Source: Bacillus methanolicus
GTDB taxonomy: Bacteria > Bacillota > Bacilli > Bacillales > Cytobacillaceae
DNA length: 64,000 nt
Assembly: GCF_008764295.1 (NCBI RefSeq)
Contig: NZ_VTQX01000011.1
Coordinates: 43,307 to 107,306 of the forward strand
Direction: 5' to 3'
Shown piece by piece: positions 54,199-63,937 of this stretch; position 1 is the stretch's first letter, and each line of letters begins with the position of its first letter. Below the pieces are notes generated by a model. The model was not told the DNA's origin. It saw only the letters and a program-made list of their open reading frames with translations, and ran no database searches. The position numbers were made by a program, and so were the translations under genes.

Positions 54199-55185
54199 AT
54201 GTCTATTTTAGAAATTAAGAACCTCACAGTAACCTTCCATACAAAAGATAAGATTACAAGAGCTGTAAACAATATTTCACTTTCTGTTGAAGAACAGGAT
54301 TCCATAGGTATTGTGGGAGAGTCGGGATCAGGTAAATCTACATTAGTAATGGCAATATTGCAATTATTACCAAAAAGAATTGCCAGAATAGAAGGGGAGG
54401 TCATTTTAGACGGGAATAATTTATTTCACTGTACAGACGAACAAATAAGGAGGATAAGGTGGAGGGATTTGGCTGTTGTGTTTCAGAAATCAATGAATGC
54501 TCTCAGCCCAGTCCATAAAATAGGAACTCAGATGTCTGATATTTATAGAATACATGAAAGCAAGATTTCCAAAAAAGAGCTTAAAGAGAAAATGATTTCA
54601 TTACTAGAAATGGTGAATCTGCCGCCACGAGTATATGAACTTTATCCTCATGAACTGTCAGGTGGGATGATGCAGAGAGTATCGATTGCACTGAGCTTAA
54701 TGCACAATCCTAAATTGTTGATTTTAGATGAAGCAACAACGGCATTAGATGTGGTAACTCAAGGTCAAATTTTATCTGAAATAAAAGAGCTTGAAAAGGA
54801 GCTAAACTTAACTCGTATTATGATTACGCATGATATGTCAGTGGTAGCTTCAGCATGTAAGAAAGTAGCAGTTATGTATGCAGGGAATATATTGGAGTTT
54901 GGATACGTAAAAGACGTTTTAGTTAATCCTTTACATCCTTATACTCAAGGCCTTCTAAAGTCTATCCCTACTTTTAAAGGAGAAAAGAAAAACATACGAG
55001 GCATTGCAGGGGCTTTACCCGATTTAAGTGTTCCTATTCAAGGTTGTATATTTGCTAATCGTTGTGAATTTGCAACAGATATATGTTATCAAATAAAACC
55101 AACTGAAGAGCTATTATCTGGTAATCATCGAGTGGCTTGCCACCTTGTAGGAGGTATGGAACATGCAAACGTTAATCACAGCTGA
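54199..55185 (+). CDS. Peptide ABC importer ATPase (OppD/DppD type)
   Basis: A 328-residue ATPase: Walker A GESGSGKST, signature LSGGMMQRV, Walker B LLILDEATTALD, and the C-terminal cysteine cluster GCIFANRCEFATDIC that binds an iron-sulfur cluster in the OppD/F family. AGGTGG precedes ATG 54199. Confidence 0.92.
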   Translation: MSILEIKNLTVTFHTKDKITRAVNNISLSVEEQDSIGIVGESGSGKSTLVMAILQLLPKRIARIEGEVILDGNNLFHCTDEQIRRIRWRDLAVVFQKSMNALSPVHKIGTQMSDIYRIHESKISKKELKEKMISLLEMVNLPPRVYELYPHELSGGMMQRVSIALSLMHNPKLLILDEATTALDVVTQGQILSEIKELEKELNLTRIMITHDMSVVASACKKVAVMYAGNILEFGYVKDVLVNPLHPYTQGLLKSIPTFKGEKKNIRGIAGALPDLSVPIQGCIFANRCEFATDICYQIKPTEELLSGNHRVACHLVGGMEHANVNHS

Positions 55186-56155
55186 GGATAAAGCTATTTC
55201 CGTAAAAAATGTGTACAAGTATTACAAACAAAGAGGAAAAAAGCACAGAAATCAGGATATCAAATCGGTCGATGGTGTAAGTTTTTCATTAAATAAAGGT
55301 GAGATTTTAGGTGTTATTGGCGAAAGCGGCTGTGGTAAATCGACTTTAGGGAGAATTTTAGTAAAACTGGAGGAGCCGACGTCAGGTTCAATAAGCATTA
55401 ACGGAGTTCCTTCTCAAAATTTATTCAAACAAGACCCTCTGGCATTTCGAAGAACAGCACAAATGATTTTTCAAAACCCATTTGATACTTTTGATCCAAG
55501 ATACACAATTGCTAAAGTTCTTGTCAGTACGATGAAATTGCATAATATCGGTAAAAGCAAGGATGAACGGCTGGCCATGTGCATCGACTTGCTAGAAAAA
55601 GGAGGGTTAAAACCAGCGACAGAATACTTGCACCGATATCCACATGAATTATCAGGTGGACAATTGCAACGAATTTCAATCCTGCTTTCAATGTTGCTTG
55701 AACCAATGTTTGTCGTTGCTGATGAGCCAGTTTCAATGTTAGATGTATCAATTAGAGCAGATATTATCAACATGCTCGCAGACTTATGTAAACAGGAAAA
55801 TACAGCAATGGTATTTATCAGTCATGATATTACGACAACACGATATATTTCCGATAGAGTTGCAGTAATGTATTTAGGACGTATTGTGGAGACTGGTCCT
55901 ACTGATGAAGTCATGCATAACCCCCAGCATCCGTATACACGTGCGTTAATTTCCAACTCCGTTCAATTAGACTCCTTTGAAAATCAACAAATTATTCAAA
56001 TAGCGGGAGAACCGCCCACACCAATTAATATGGGCCCAGGCTGTCGGTTTGCTCCTAGATGTTATCAAAGTAGAGAATCCTGTAAACATGAAGACCCAGA
56101 GTCAACACATATTGGTAATGGCCATTATGTCAGTTGTCCTTTTATTAATGAATAG
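55163..56155 (+). CDS. Peptide ABC importer ATPase (OppF/DppF type)
   Basis: A 330-residue ATPase: Walker A GESGCGKST, signature LSGGQLQRI, Walker B FVVADEPVSMLD, and the C-terminal GCRFAPRCYQSRESC cluster. It overlaps the OppD-type gene by 23 bp with AGGAGG upstream of its ATG. Confidence 0.92.
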   Translation: MQTLITAEDKAISVKNVYKYYKQRGKKHRNQDIKSVDGVSFSLNKGEILGVIGESGCGKSTLGRILVKLEEPTSGSISINGVPSQNLFKQDPLAFRRTAQMIFQNPFDTFDPRYTIAKVLVSTMKLHNIGKSKDERLAMCIDLLEKGGLKPATEYLHRYPHELSGGQLQRISILLSMLLEPMFVVADEPVSMLDVSIRADIINMLADLCKQENTAMVFISHDITTTRYISDRVAVMYLGRIVETGPTDEVMHNPQHPYTRALISNSVQLDSFENQQIIQIAGEPPTPINMGPGCRFAPRCYQSRESCKHEDPESTHIGNGHYVSCPFINE

Positions 56156-56283
56156 ATTGAACCAAGCATTCTTTAAAAAATAAGCTTTTATCTAAAACAA
56201 TTCAAAATGGCGGTTAGAACTGGAGAGGTGTGAATAAAATTGCGTTTCTCCATCTAAATACAGATTAAAAGGAGTTTTGATGA

Positions 56284-57873
56284 ATGAAGAAGAGATTTTT
56301 ACTATTTATAAGCTTCGTATTTTTTGTTGGAATTATCGCTGGTTGTAGTGGTGGAACGAATGAAACGCAAGGGAACGAAGGTAATTCTGAAAGTGGTTCA
56401 AGTGGAGGGGACACATTAATTGTCGGCCTCGCTGGAGACCCGCAAACTTTTAATCCAGACGCTCGAGCAGATGACTTTCTATACCCAATTGCTCAAAATG
56501 TTTTTAGCCGATTAGTGAAGCTAAATAATAACCAAGAAATCATTCCGGATTTAGCAGAAAGATGGGAATTTAATGATGATGGAACTGAAATTACCTTCCA
56601 TTTAAATGAAAATGTAAAATGGCATGATGGGAAAGACTTTACTTCAGCTGATGTTAAATTCACCTTAGATTCAATTAAAAATAATAATGGCTATGCAGTT
56701 TCAAACTTAAAGAGTATGGAAGAGGTTAGCACTCCGGATGACAATACGGTCGTAATAAAATTGTCCAATCCAGACGCTACATTTTTAGGGTATTTAGCCT
56801 GGTATGCCACTTTTATTCTTCCTGAGCATGTCTATAGTGGAGAGAATTGGGATTCTGGAACAAATATTGAACCGATCGGAACCGGGCCATTTAAATTTTC
56901 TGAGTACACAACAAGTGTGAATGTTACTTTAGAGCCAAATGATGAATATTTTGGGCAAGTGCCTTATGTAGATAGGTTAGTTTTTTCGATTATCCCTGAT
57001 CCAAATACATTGGTACAAGCCTTTTACAATGGTGAGGTAGATGTTTTTGGAGGTTCTCCTCCAAGTTCGGAAATTGAGAAAATGAAAAATGATCCGAATA
57101 TTGAAGGGGAGTCTAAGGTATGGCCTTCGCGACAATATTTAGTGTTCAATTTTGAAAAGGAGCCGTTTAATCAATTAGAGGTTCGTCAAGCAGTAGCTTA
57201 TGCGTTAAATAACGTGGAAATTGTTTCAAAGGCCCAAAAGGGGGATGGTCAAGTGGCAGAGCACTTCTTATCACCTGTTTATAGTTGGGCAATATCAGAT
57301 GAATATAAAGTTCCAGGGCATGATCCAGAAAGGGCAAAAGAGTTATTAGAGCAGGCCGGATATACCCCAGATAAAAATGGGAATTATTTGGGCATTACTT
57401 TTGATGTGTTTGAATCAGGTTCGAATGCGGATATGGGAACAGTTATTAAAGATCAGCTTAGACAAGTGGGCATCAATGTAGAGTTAAATATTTTAGAATA
57501 TGCGACATGGCAGCAGAAAGTAAAAGATAACGCGGATTTTGAAATGAGTATGTTAGGTGGTTATCAAGGACCTGATGTAGGCTCAATATCTCCGAGAATA
57601 AGTTCGGATGGTTCCAACAATCTATCTCTATATAAAAACTCTGAATTAGACGAGCTTCTTGTCAAAGGAGCCCAATTGGTGACAGAGGAGGAGAGAGCAC
57701 CTATCTATCAAGATATTCAGCGTATTTTGTCAGAGGATTTACCAATTTATCCAATATCTGAGTGGGTGGGTTATTCTCCAGTGCATTCATATGTAAAAGG
57801 GGATCCATCTTCCGATGAAGCGATTCAATCAACTGGTTTCTCTGAATACAACTATGTCAAGATTGAAAAATAA
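56284..57873 (+). CDS. Peptide-type solute-binding lipoprotein (SBP_bac_5)
   Basis: A 529-residue exported lipoprotein: lipobox IAGC (cysteine 21), a Gly/Ser-rich linker, then the family-5 binding fold: FSRLVKLNNNQEIIPDLAERW, ENVKWHDGKDFTSADVKFTL and VRQAVAYALNN. It captures the ligand for the preceding importer. Placing it after, not before, the permeases is less common but known. AAAGGAG precedes it. Confidence 0.92.
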   Translation: MKKRFLLFISFVFFVGIIAGCSGGTNETQGNEGNSESGSSGGDTLIVGLAGDPQTFNPDARADDFLYPIAQNVFSRLVKLNNNQEIIPDLAERWEFNDDGTEITFHLNENVKWHDGKDFTSADVKFTLDSIKNNNGYAVSNLKSMEEVSTPDDNTVVIKLSNPDATFLGYLAWYATFILPEHVYSGENWDSGTNIEPIGTGPFKFSEYTTSVNVTLEPNDEYFGQVPYVDRLVFSIIPDPNTLVQAFYNGEVDVFGGSPPSSEIEKMKNDPNIEGESKVWPSRQYLVFNFEKEPFNQLEVRQAVAYALNNVEIVSKAQKGDGQVAEHFLSPVYSWAISDEYKVPGHDPERAKELLEQAGYTPDKNGNYLGITFDVFESGSNADMGTVIKDQLRQVGINVELNILEYATWQQKVKDNADFEMSMLGGYQGPDVGSISPRISSDGSNNLSLYKNSELDELLVKGAQLVTEEERAPIYQDIQRILSEDLPIYPISEWVGYSPVHSYVKGDPSSDEAIQSTGFSEYNYVKIEK

Positions 57874-57900
57874 AAAAAAGTTGGTAAAGGAGATTTGTCG

Positions 57901-59295
57901 ATGAATAAAACGATAAATATTCAGTCTGTTGTTGATAGGGTGCCAGATTATAAAGTTTTTTTAACGGTAGACGAAATGGATGAAAGTACAAGACAATTGG
58001 CTGACGAATTCCCTGATATTGTTACAGTATTTGAGGCAGGAAAATCTCGAAATGGACACTCTATAGAATGCATTAAAATAGGGAACGGAAAGAAAAATGC
58101 CTTATGTTTTGCATGCCCTCATCCGAATGAGCCGATCGGTGCCATGACTATGGAATATTTTTCCCGTGCTTTGGCAGAGGATGCCAATCTACGAGAGGCA
58201 CTTGGGTTTACTTGGTATATTATCAAATGTATTGATCCTGATGGTGCGAGACTGAATGAAGGGTGGTTTAAGGGACCGTTTAACATTTACAATTATACTA
58301 AACATTTTTTTAGACCTGTCGGGTTTGAACAAGTAGAATGGACATTTCCGGTAGATTATAAAGAATTGCACTTTCATGAGCCACTTCCGGAAACGCAAGC
58401 CCTTATGAAAATCATAGATGAAATAAAACCTGAGTTTATGTATTCATTGCATAACGCTGGGTTTGGAGGGGCCTACTGGTATATTTCTAAAGATATTCCA
58501 GAAATTTATGAGGATTTACGTAGCTCGGCACTTAAACAGGGTGTCGCACTGAGTTTAGGAGAACCAGAAGCACCTTATATTAAAGAATTCTCACCAGCCG
58601 TATTTCAAATTATGGGTGTTGCGCAGTCATACGATTATACGGAAAAGTTCACAGGCAAAGCTCCAACTATTCATTCTGGAACCTCAAGTGCTGACTATGC
58701 ATCAACAAAAGCTGATTGTGTTACTTTGCTCACGGAGTTGCCATACTTTTTTGACGAACGTGTGCAAGATTTGAGTGAAGGTGATATCACTCGTAAAGAG
58801 GCACTTTTAAAAAATATCGAAATGAATAAAAACCATTACAATCAATTAAAGGAGTATTTAAGTGAAGTGCGTCCATATTTAACAGAGAGAAATCCTTTTG
58901 TAAAACTGGTTGACCAAATCATAGTTCATCAAGAAGAGGGAAGTGAAGCAAAAAAGAATTGGGCATCAAGTAGTCTAGAATTTGAACAGCCTGCAAAGAT
59001 AGCTCAAATTTTTGATAATCTTTACACAGCGAGATTTTATAATGGGTTGTCACTAGGTTTATCCATTCGTACGTATGATTATGAAATTGCTCGTCTTGAA
59101 AGAGAAGGAAATATAGATTTCGAGGAAATTGAAAAGCTTAAAAATACTCATAGACGGGGATTAAAGTGGTTAGAGGAGTATTGTAAAGAACTTGAACATG
59201 AATTGAATTATTCAGTTATCCCGATACAGAAGCTTGTTCGCATTCAAGTTGAGAGTGGCCTGATTGTTGCAAGCCATCTAAGCAAAAACAAATAA
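57901..59295 (+). CDS. M14-family zinc carboxypeptidase-like hydrolase, cytoplasmic
   Basis: A 464-residue protein. Zinc ligands of the M14 family are visible as H74 and E77 in CPHPNEPIG and H184 in YSLHNAGFGG; a catalytic glutamate may lie in LLTELPYFF. No signal peptide, so it acts inside the cell on imported substrate. About 130 C-terminal residues are an unassigned helical extension. AAAGGAG is 8 bases from ATG 57901. It probably trims peptides or amide conjugates brought in by the ABC system. Confidence 0.82.
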   Translation: MNKTINIQSVVDRVPDYKVFLTVDEMDESTRQLADEFPDIVTVFEAGKSRNGHSIECIKIGNGKKNALCFACPHPNEPIGAMTMEYFSRALAEDANLREALGFTWYIIKCIDPDGARLNEGWFKGPFNIYNYTKHFFRPVGFEQVEWTFPVDYKELHFHEPLPETQALMKIIDEIKPEFMYSLHNAGFGGAYWYISKDIPEIYEDLRSSALKQGVALSLGEPEAPYIKEFSPAVFQIMGVAQSYDYTEKFTGKAPTIHSGTSSADYASTKADCVTLLTELPYFFDERVQDLSEGDITRKEALLKNIEMNKNHYNQLKEYLSEVRPYLTERNPFVKLVDQIIVHQEEGSEAKKNWASSSLEFEQPAKIAQIFDNLYTARFYNGLSLGLSIRTYDYEIARLEREGNIDFEEIEKLKNTHRRGLKWLEEYCKELEHELNYSVIPIQKLVRIQVESGLIVASHLSKNK

Positions 59296-59309
59296 GGTAA
59301 ATAATAACG

Positions 59310-59346
59310 ACCTTTCTTGCTTTTTAGGACACAAGGCAAGAAAGGT
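59310..59346. other. Intercistronic hairpin
   Basis: ACCTTTCTTGC pairs with GCAAGAAAGGT, with AATAAT/ATTATT further out. No T-run follows on the plus strand, so it may stabilise mRNA ends or act as a weak terminator inside the operon. Confidence 0.65.
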
Positions 59347-59410
59347 AAAATTATTGAACTTTGCTACTAACAGGGAATATTGATTTCTATCTTTCCTTAG
59401 GAGGATGAGA

Positions 59411-61033
59411 ATGGTGGAGGAGCTTTACTATAATGGTCTAATTTTTACCTCAAATACAGAACAGCCTTATGCAAATGCAATGGTCGTAGAATCAGGAAGA
59501 ATAGTTTGGGTTGGGAATCAACGTGATGTTAAAAAGGAGGGAAAGAAGCTGATAGACCTCCAAGGGAGAAGAGTGCTTCCTGGCTTTATAGATGCTCATA
59601 TGCATCCATTATTATTAGCAGAAGCAGAGCAGCAAATATATTGTGGTCCTCCGCTCATCAATTCAATTGAACAATTGCTACATGAAATAAGAAAGAAATA
59701 TGAGCGTATAAAAGAGAATAAAAAAGATGAATGGATTCGAGGATGGGGGTTTGATGAAGCAAAACTAAGAGAACAAAGAGAGATTACCCGTTGGGATTTA
59801 GATAGGGTCGCACCAGATATACCAGTTATTATTACTAGAGCTTGCTCACATATAATTATTGTAAACAGTTTTGCCTTACAGCTTGCCGGGATTGATAAGT
59901 ATACAAAATCCCCAATAGGAGGGCAAATTGGTGTTGATGAAAGAGGAGAGATAAATGGAATATTAAAAGAAAAGGCAAGGTATTTATTTTATGATATTAT
60001 TTCTGATCTGACGCTTGCAGAAAATGCACAATTACTTACAAAGCTAAGCTCTAAGCTATCCTCACAAGGGATAACGACGGTTACTGATATGATGTCTAAA
60101 AACTCTCCAATTGATTATTATGATTTATACAAAACAGCGACAAGTCTCGGGTATAAACAAAGAACGGTTCTTTATTATATTTGGGAGGATTTACAGCATG
60201 TAATTACACTTCCTATGACCCAATTGGATCCTCTTGAACCCGTACATATTGGTGGTGTCAAATTATTCGCAGATGGAAGTATTTCTGGAAAAACAGCGTG
60301 GGTAGAGAAACCATATTTAGGTGATGGGAACAATACTGGTTTATCCATTACTACCGAAGAGGAACTTTTACAGGCGGCTGATTTTGCCAAAAAACAAGGA
60401 ATTCAATTGGTCGTACATGCGATGGGGGAAAACGCAATTAAACTTATTGTAGATACATTTGCCAATCAAGAAATGTGGATTCAGGATGCTCCCTCTATAA
60501 GAATTGAGCACGGATCTTTTCCGACAATTGAGACATTAAAAAAGGCGAAGGATGCAGGTATAGGATTTGTTACTCAACCTATCTTTCTTTTCGCTGAATA
60601 TGATAGTTATTTGAATAATTTAGGAGTTAGTAGAGTTGAAAAGTCCTACCCTTTTAAAACAATGTTAGAGCATGGAGTGACCTTTTCATTTTCATCAGAT
60701 GCACCTGCTACTTCGTGGCCAGAGCCTTCGGATCCATTTATCGGGATTAAATCTGCTGTTACCAGAAAAACCTACACTGGATTGGAATTTAACCGAAATG
60801 AAAGAGTTACGATAGAAGAAGCTATCCTTTTGTATACAAAATATGCTCAACAAATTATTCGTGTTCCGAAGATAGGGCAATTAAGGCCTGGTTACTTTGC
60901 TGATTTCATTGTGTTGAATAAGGATATTTTGACTATTCATCCCGAAGAGATAGATGAAATAAAGGTTTTAGAAACATATTCTGGAGGGGAAAAAATCTTT
61001 TCTTTAGAGGAGCGCACAAAAGTCAGTGGGTGA
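59411..61033 (+). CDS. YtcJ-like metal-dependent amidohydrolase
   Basis: A 540-residue amidohydrolase-3 protein. The metal-binding HxH is in LPGFIDAHMHPLL; further marks are GVKLFADGSISGKTAW, LVVHAMGENAI (third-ligand region), IRIEHGSF and FSSDAPATSWPEPSDPF. Such enzymes cleave exocyclic or formamide-type C-N bonds; the substrate is unknown. AGGAGG is 6 bases from ATG 59411. Confidence 0.9.
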   Translation: MVEELYYNGLIFTSNTEQPYANAMVVESGRIVWVGNQRDVKKEGKKLIDLQGRRVLPGFIDAHMHPLLLAEAEQQIYCGPPLINSIEQLLHEIRKKYERIKENKKDEWIRGWGFDEAKLREQREITRWDLDRVAPDIPVIITRACSHIIIVNSFALQLAGIDKYTKSPIGGQIGVDERGEINGILKEKARYLFYDIISDLTLAENAQLLTKLSSKLSSQGITTVTDMMSKNSPIDYYDLYKTATSLGYKQRTVLYYIWEDLQHVITLPMTQLDPLEPVHIGGVKLFADGSISGKTAWVEKPYLGDGNNTGLSITTEEELLQAADFAKKQGIQLVVHAMGENAIKLIVDTFANQEMWIQDAPSIRIEHGSFPTIETLKKAKDAGIGFVTQPIFLFAEYDSYLNNLGVSRVEKSYPFKTMLEHGVTFSFSSDAPATSWPEPSDPFIGIKSAVTRKTYTGLEFNRNERVTIEEAILLYTKYAQQIIRVPKIGQLRPGYFADFIVLNKDILTIHPEEIDEIKVLETYSGGEKIFSLEERTKVSG

Positions 61034-61055
61034 AATTAGGAAGGAGGGGAATTGA

Positions 61056-61691
61056 ATGCGTCGAGAATTACCATTTAGTAAAATGATAGAATCAGAAGAA
61101 GAAATACGAGCGTTAGTTGGTTATCCAAGTGAAATTGTAACCAAGAAAGTGGTTCATTATTTAGATGAGCATTGTCGTACGTTCATCTCTTTATCGCCTT
61201 TTTTGACAATGTCGACAGCTAATAAGTCGGGGTTTTGTGATGTTTCACCAAGGGGAGACAGTCCAGGTTTTGTATTGGTTTTAAATAGAAATTATTTAAT
61301 CATTCCTGAACGACCGGGTAACAGGAGATTGGATTCGCTCTCAAACATAATTAGCAATCCAAAGGTTGGGCTTTTATTTTTTATTCCAGGATTAGGAGAA
61401 ACGTTACGGGTTAATGGGAAAGCTTTTATAGTGAAGGATGAGGAGTTGCTTAAGCAAACGGCTGTAAATGGGAAAGCCCCTATGTTAGCCATTGCTGTCG
61501 AAGTGAACGAATGTTTTATCCATTGTGCCAAAGCATTTAAAAGATCTAAGTTATGGGATTCCTCATCATGGCATAGTAAAGAAAAATTACCATCGGCTGC
61601 AAAGATGTTACGTGATCACACTAAGTTATCCGATTATTCATCAGAGGATTTAGAAGAATTGTTAAAAGAGGATTATAAAGAACTTTATTAG
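61056..61691 (+). CDS. PNPOx-like flavin/split-barrel oxidoreductase
   Basis: A 211-residue protein of the pyridoxamine-phosphate oxidase-like split-barrel group: LSPFLTMSTANKSGFCDVSP, RGDSPGFVLVLNRNYLIIPE, RPGNRRLDSLSNIISNPKVG and GETLRVNGKAFI. These match the MSMEG_1061-type subfamily. AAGGAGGGG precedes ATG 61056, 22 bp after the amidohydrolase, so it is probably the last gene of the island. Confidence 0.88.
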   Translation: MRRELPFSKMIESEEEIRALVGYPSEIVTKKVVHYLDEHCRTFISLSPFLTMSTANKSGFCDVSPRGDSPGFVLVLNRNYLIIPERPGNRRLDSLSNIISNPKVGLLFFIPGLGETLRVNGKAFIVKDEELLKQTAVNGKAPMLAIAVEVNECFIHCAKAFKRSKLWDSSSWHSKEKLPSAAKMLRDHTKLSDYSSEDLEELLKEDYKELY

Positions 61692-61926
61692 TATGAAGTA
61701 CATATGAGTATTGGGCAAATTACTTAAGAGGACGACTCCTGCAGGAAATGCTAAGTTTTTCGGACATCCTCGTCTTTTAGTTAAGCTAAAAGGATAGAGA
61801 AAGTGATCTAAAAATGAACACCGATACATAACAAAGCCAAGAACTTTAAAACTTTTTGACTCTTGACTAATACTTGTAGCTTTTGAGACGATAATCCTAT
61901 CACTTTTTGAAAGATGAGGTTGTGTT

Positions 61927-62379
61927 ATGGCGGATTTCCAATCAAGTATTATCATTGAGAGACCTGTAGCGGAAGTATTTGAGTATTTAATAACGTTGGA
62001 AAATATTACAGATATCATGCCCAATGTGGTGAAGTTAGAAAAATTGACAGAGGGTCCGATTAAAAAAGGGACGAAACTATTAGAAACAAGAAATGTTCGC
62101 GGAAGAGAGACAAAAGCGGAAATTGAAATTATTGAGTATGAGCCCAATCGAGTTTATACAACGGAAAGTGTTGCAGGTGCCATCACGATTACGTATAAAT
62201 ACTTATTTGAAGCGATTGAAGAAGGGACACAAGCTCAGTTTGAAGCCGATGTCAAAATAAAAGGGCTGTTCAGCTTTTTCTCAAGACGTGCACTTGTGAA
62301 AATTCTTAAACAGGAAGATGGTTATTTGCTTCGATATTTAAAGGAAGAAGTTGAAGGAAAGAAAGAAGGGACTGAGTAA
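61927..62379 (+). CDS. SRPBCC (START-like) ligand-binding protein
   Basis: A 150-residue helix-grip protein: SSIIIERPVAEVFEYLITLE, VKLEKLTEGPIKKGTKLLET and VYTTESVAGAITITYKYLFE. The family binds hydrophobic ligands; no catalytic motif can be picked out. It stands alone, 235 bp after the PNPOx-like gene, in which gap I see only an imperfect GGACGA/CCTCGTC dyad near 61730-61776. Confidence 0.85.
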   Translation: MADFQSSIIIERPVAEVFEYLITLENITDIMPNVVKLEKLTEGPIKKGTKLLETRNVRGRETKAEIEIIEYEPNRVYTTESVAGAITITYKYLFEAIEEGTQAQFEADVKIKGLFSFFSRRALVKILKQEDGYLLRYLKEEVEGKKEGTE

Positions 62380-62406
62380 AAAGGCTGGCTTTTTACACAA
62401 TCCCTT
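62366..62406. terminator. Terminator between the SRPBCC and bshB2 genes
   Basis: Inner stem GTAAAAAG/CTTTTTAC and outer AAGGGA/TCCCTT form a two-part hairpin between convergent genes; the 5' side lies in the SRPBCC stop region. Confidence 0.6.
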
Positions 62407-62420
62407 ACTGATTCTCTGAC

Positions 62421-63089
62421 TTAATCTATGTTGTAGCTCCAGAAGCGCTCGTTTTGGAGCCATGCAATAATTTGTGGATCGTTTTGCTTCAATTTTTCCT
62501 CGGCATCAGCGACCATTAATTGGGTCTGGGAACGATGCGCTTTGATTGTCGCAAGCTTTGTTGAAATAAAAGGATGAACATCATGAATAATATCCGGTTC
62601 CCCTAATTTCTCGACACAGTTCTTTGAGAAGGCCACTAAATTTAATTTCGGTCTTTTCTCCTTTGGCATTCGTTTTACCGTTTCGACGACGGCGGCCCCT
62701 GTTGCATCATGGTCTGGATGGACAGAATATCCAGGGTAAAAACTAATAATAAGAGATGGATTGACTTCAGCAATGATTGAGCTAAAATCAGTGATTAATT
62801 TCTCTTGATCTTCGAACTCAACGGTTTTATCGCGATAGCCAAGCATTCTTAAATCAGTGATTCCTAATGTTTGTGCAGCGTTTTGTAGCTCCTGCTTGCG
62901 GATTTGTGGAAGTGTTTCCCGATTGCAGAAAGGAGGATTTCCCATGTTTCTCCCCATTTCACCTAAGGTTAGGCAAGCATAAGTGACCGGCGTCCCATTG
63001 CTTATATGGCTAGCGATCGTACCGGAAACACCAAATGCCTCATCATCTGGATGAGGGAAAATAACTAATACATGCCGTTCTTTTTCCAT
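62421..63089 (-). CDS. bshB2: BshB2, bacillithiol biosynthesis deacetylase (YojG)
   Basis: A 222-residue PIG-L/LmbE deacetylase: FPHPDDEAFG with the zinc-binding PHPDDE, CLTLGEMGRN, and PGYSVHPDHDATG with the third histidine. It removes acetate from GlcNAc-malate in bacillithiol synthesis. It follows the YojF gene on the same strand, as in other bacilli. Confidence 0.92.
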   Translation of the reverse strand: MEKERHVLVIFPHPDDEAFGVSGTIASHISNGTPVTYACLTLGEMGRNMGNPPFCNRETLPQIRKQELQNAAQTLGITDLRMLGYRDKTVEFEDQEKLITDFSSIIAEVNPSLIISFYPGYSVHPDHDATGAAVVETVKRMPKEKRPKLNLVAFSKNCVEKLGEPDIIHDVHPFISTKLATIKAHRSQTQLMVADAEEKLKQNDPQIIAWLQNERFWSYNID

Positions 63090-63170
63090 TAAAGATCGTC
63101 TCCTTTCATACTATCACTTTATAGTGAGTTGTTTTCCGTTGTTCTAAATTTATTCCAAATCGATTTTCGA

Positions 63171-63518
63171 CTATTCAAATGGAATTTGGCTAATTTCTAA
63201 GGCAACAGCGAGTTTGCCTTGAAAATCATGACCAGCTAGAAGCAATCTTCCTTTTTCATCCACTTCATAATGAGTAATTCCCTCGGCATACACCCAGCCA
63301 ATATCTAGTTTAAGTCCAACACGGTATGGATTCGGCCCTGTAATTTTTCCAAGCGTGTAAACGAGCTTTGCGTTACGAATGTAAGCACCCGATGAAAAAA
63401 ATGATTCATCATGGTGGGTTGCATACGCCCCATTTGTCGTTTCAAGATGGATATATACTTCTTGATTAGCCAAGCGATTAAGTTCTTTTTGTACATTTTC
63501 CGTCTTTACTGCTTCCAA
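63171..63518 (-). CDS. yojF: YojF family protein (DUF1806), partner of BshB2
   Basis: A 115-residue protein, EAVKTENVQKELNRLANQEV, GAYATHHDESFFSSGAYIRN, RVGLKLDIGWVYAEGITHYE, matching YojF. Function is unknown but it is always near bshB2. Start is TTG 63518, set by GGAGG nine bases upstream. Confidence 0.92.
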   Translation of the reverse strand: MEAVKTENVQKELNRLANQEVYIHLETTNGAYATHHDESFFSSGAYIRNAKLVYTLGKITGPNPYRVGLKLDIGWVYAEGITHYEVDEKGRLLLAGHDFQGKLAVALEISQIPFE

Positions 63519-63763
63519 TGTAGAATACCTCCTTTAAAACATCCAAGCGTACATTCATTCTACTAAAATTGATGGCAAAAAAGAAATAGTTGGCTTACGA
63601 CCATGAGCAATCCACTTAAAAAGGCTCTTATAGGTTGGGAATTCTGGTGTTTATTTCCGTTTTTTTGCAAGTCATTGCTAAGATGTGGTGATGAATGGCG
63701 CGAAGCTGAGGCATCATTGCCAGTGTGTTACTTTTTAGTACAGCTTTCCTCCCAAAATCCGGA

Positions 63764-63842
63764 TCAAAAAAAGAGTAGCCTCTTGGATGCTCTCAGCTTG
63801 TCAACAAAGGCATTGAGAGTACTCTCGATGTCTTTTGGCATT
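63764..63842. repeat. Second copy of the AAAAGACATCG hairpin element
   Basis: AAAGGCATTGAGAGT (63806-63820) pairs with ACTCTCGATGTCTTTT (63821-63836). On the minus strand the element reads AAAAGACATCG...ATGCCTTTGTTGACAAGCTG then AGAGCA, closely matching 23746-23800 (AAAAGACATCG...GATGCCTTTTGATGACAAGC then TG). Confidence 0.65.
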
Positions 63843-63937
63843 TTGGATGGAATTGCGGTTAAATACGTTAATTTCAGCTCCAAGTGCTTGCCTTCCGGGG
63901 GCGGTGAGCCTCCATGGAGCAGTGGCCTCAATGAGAG

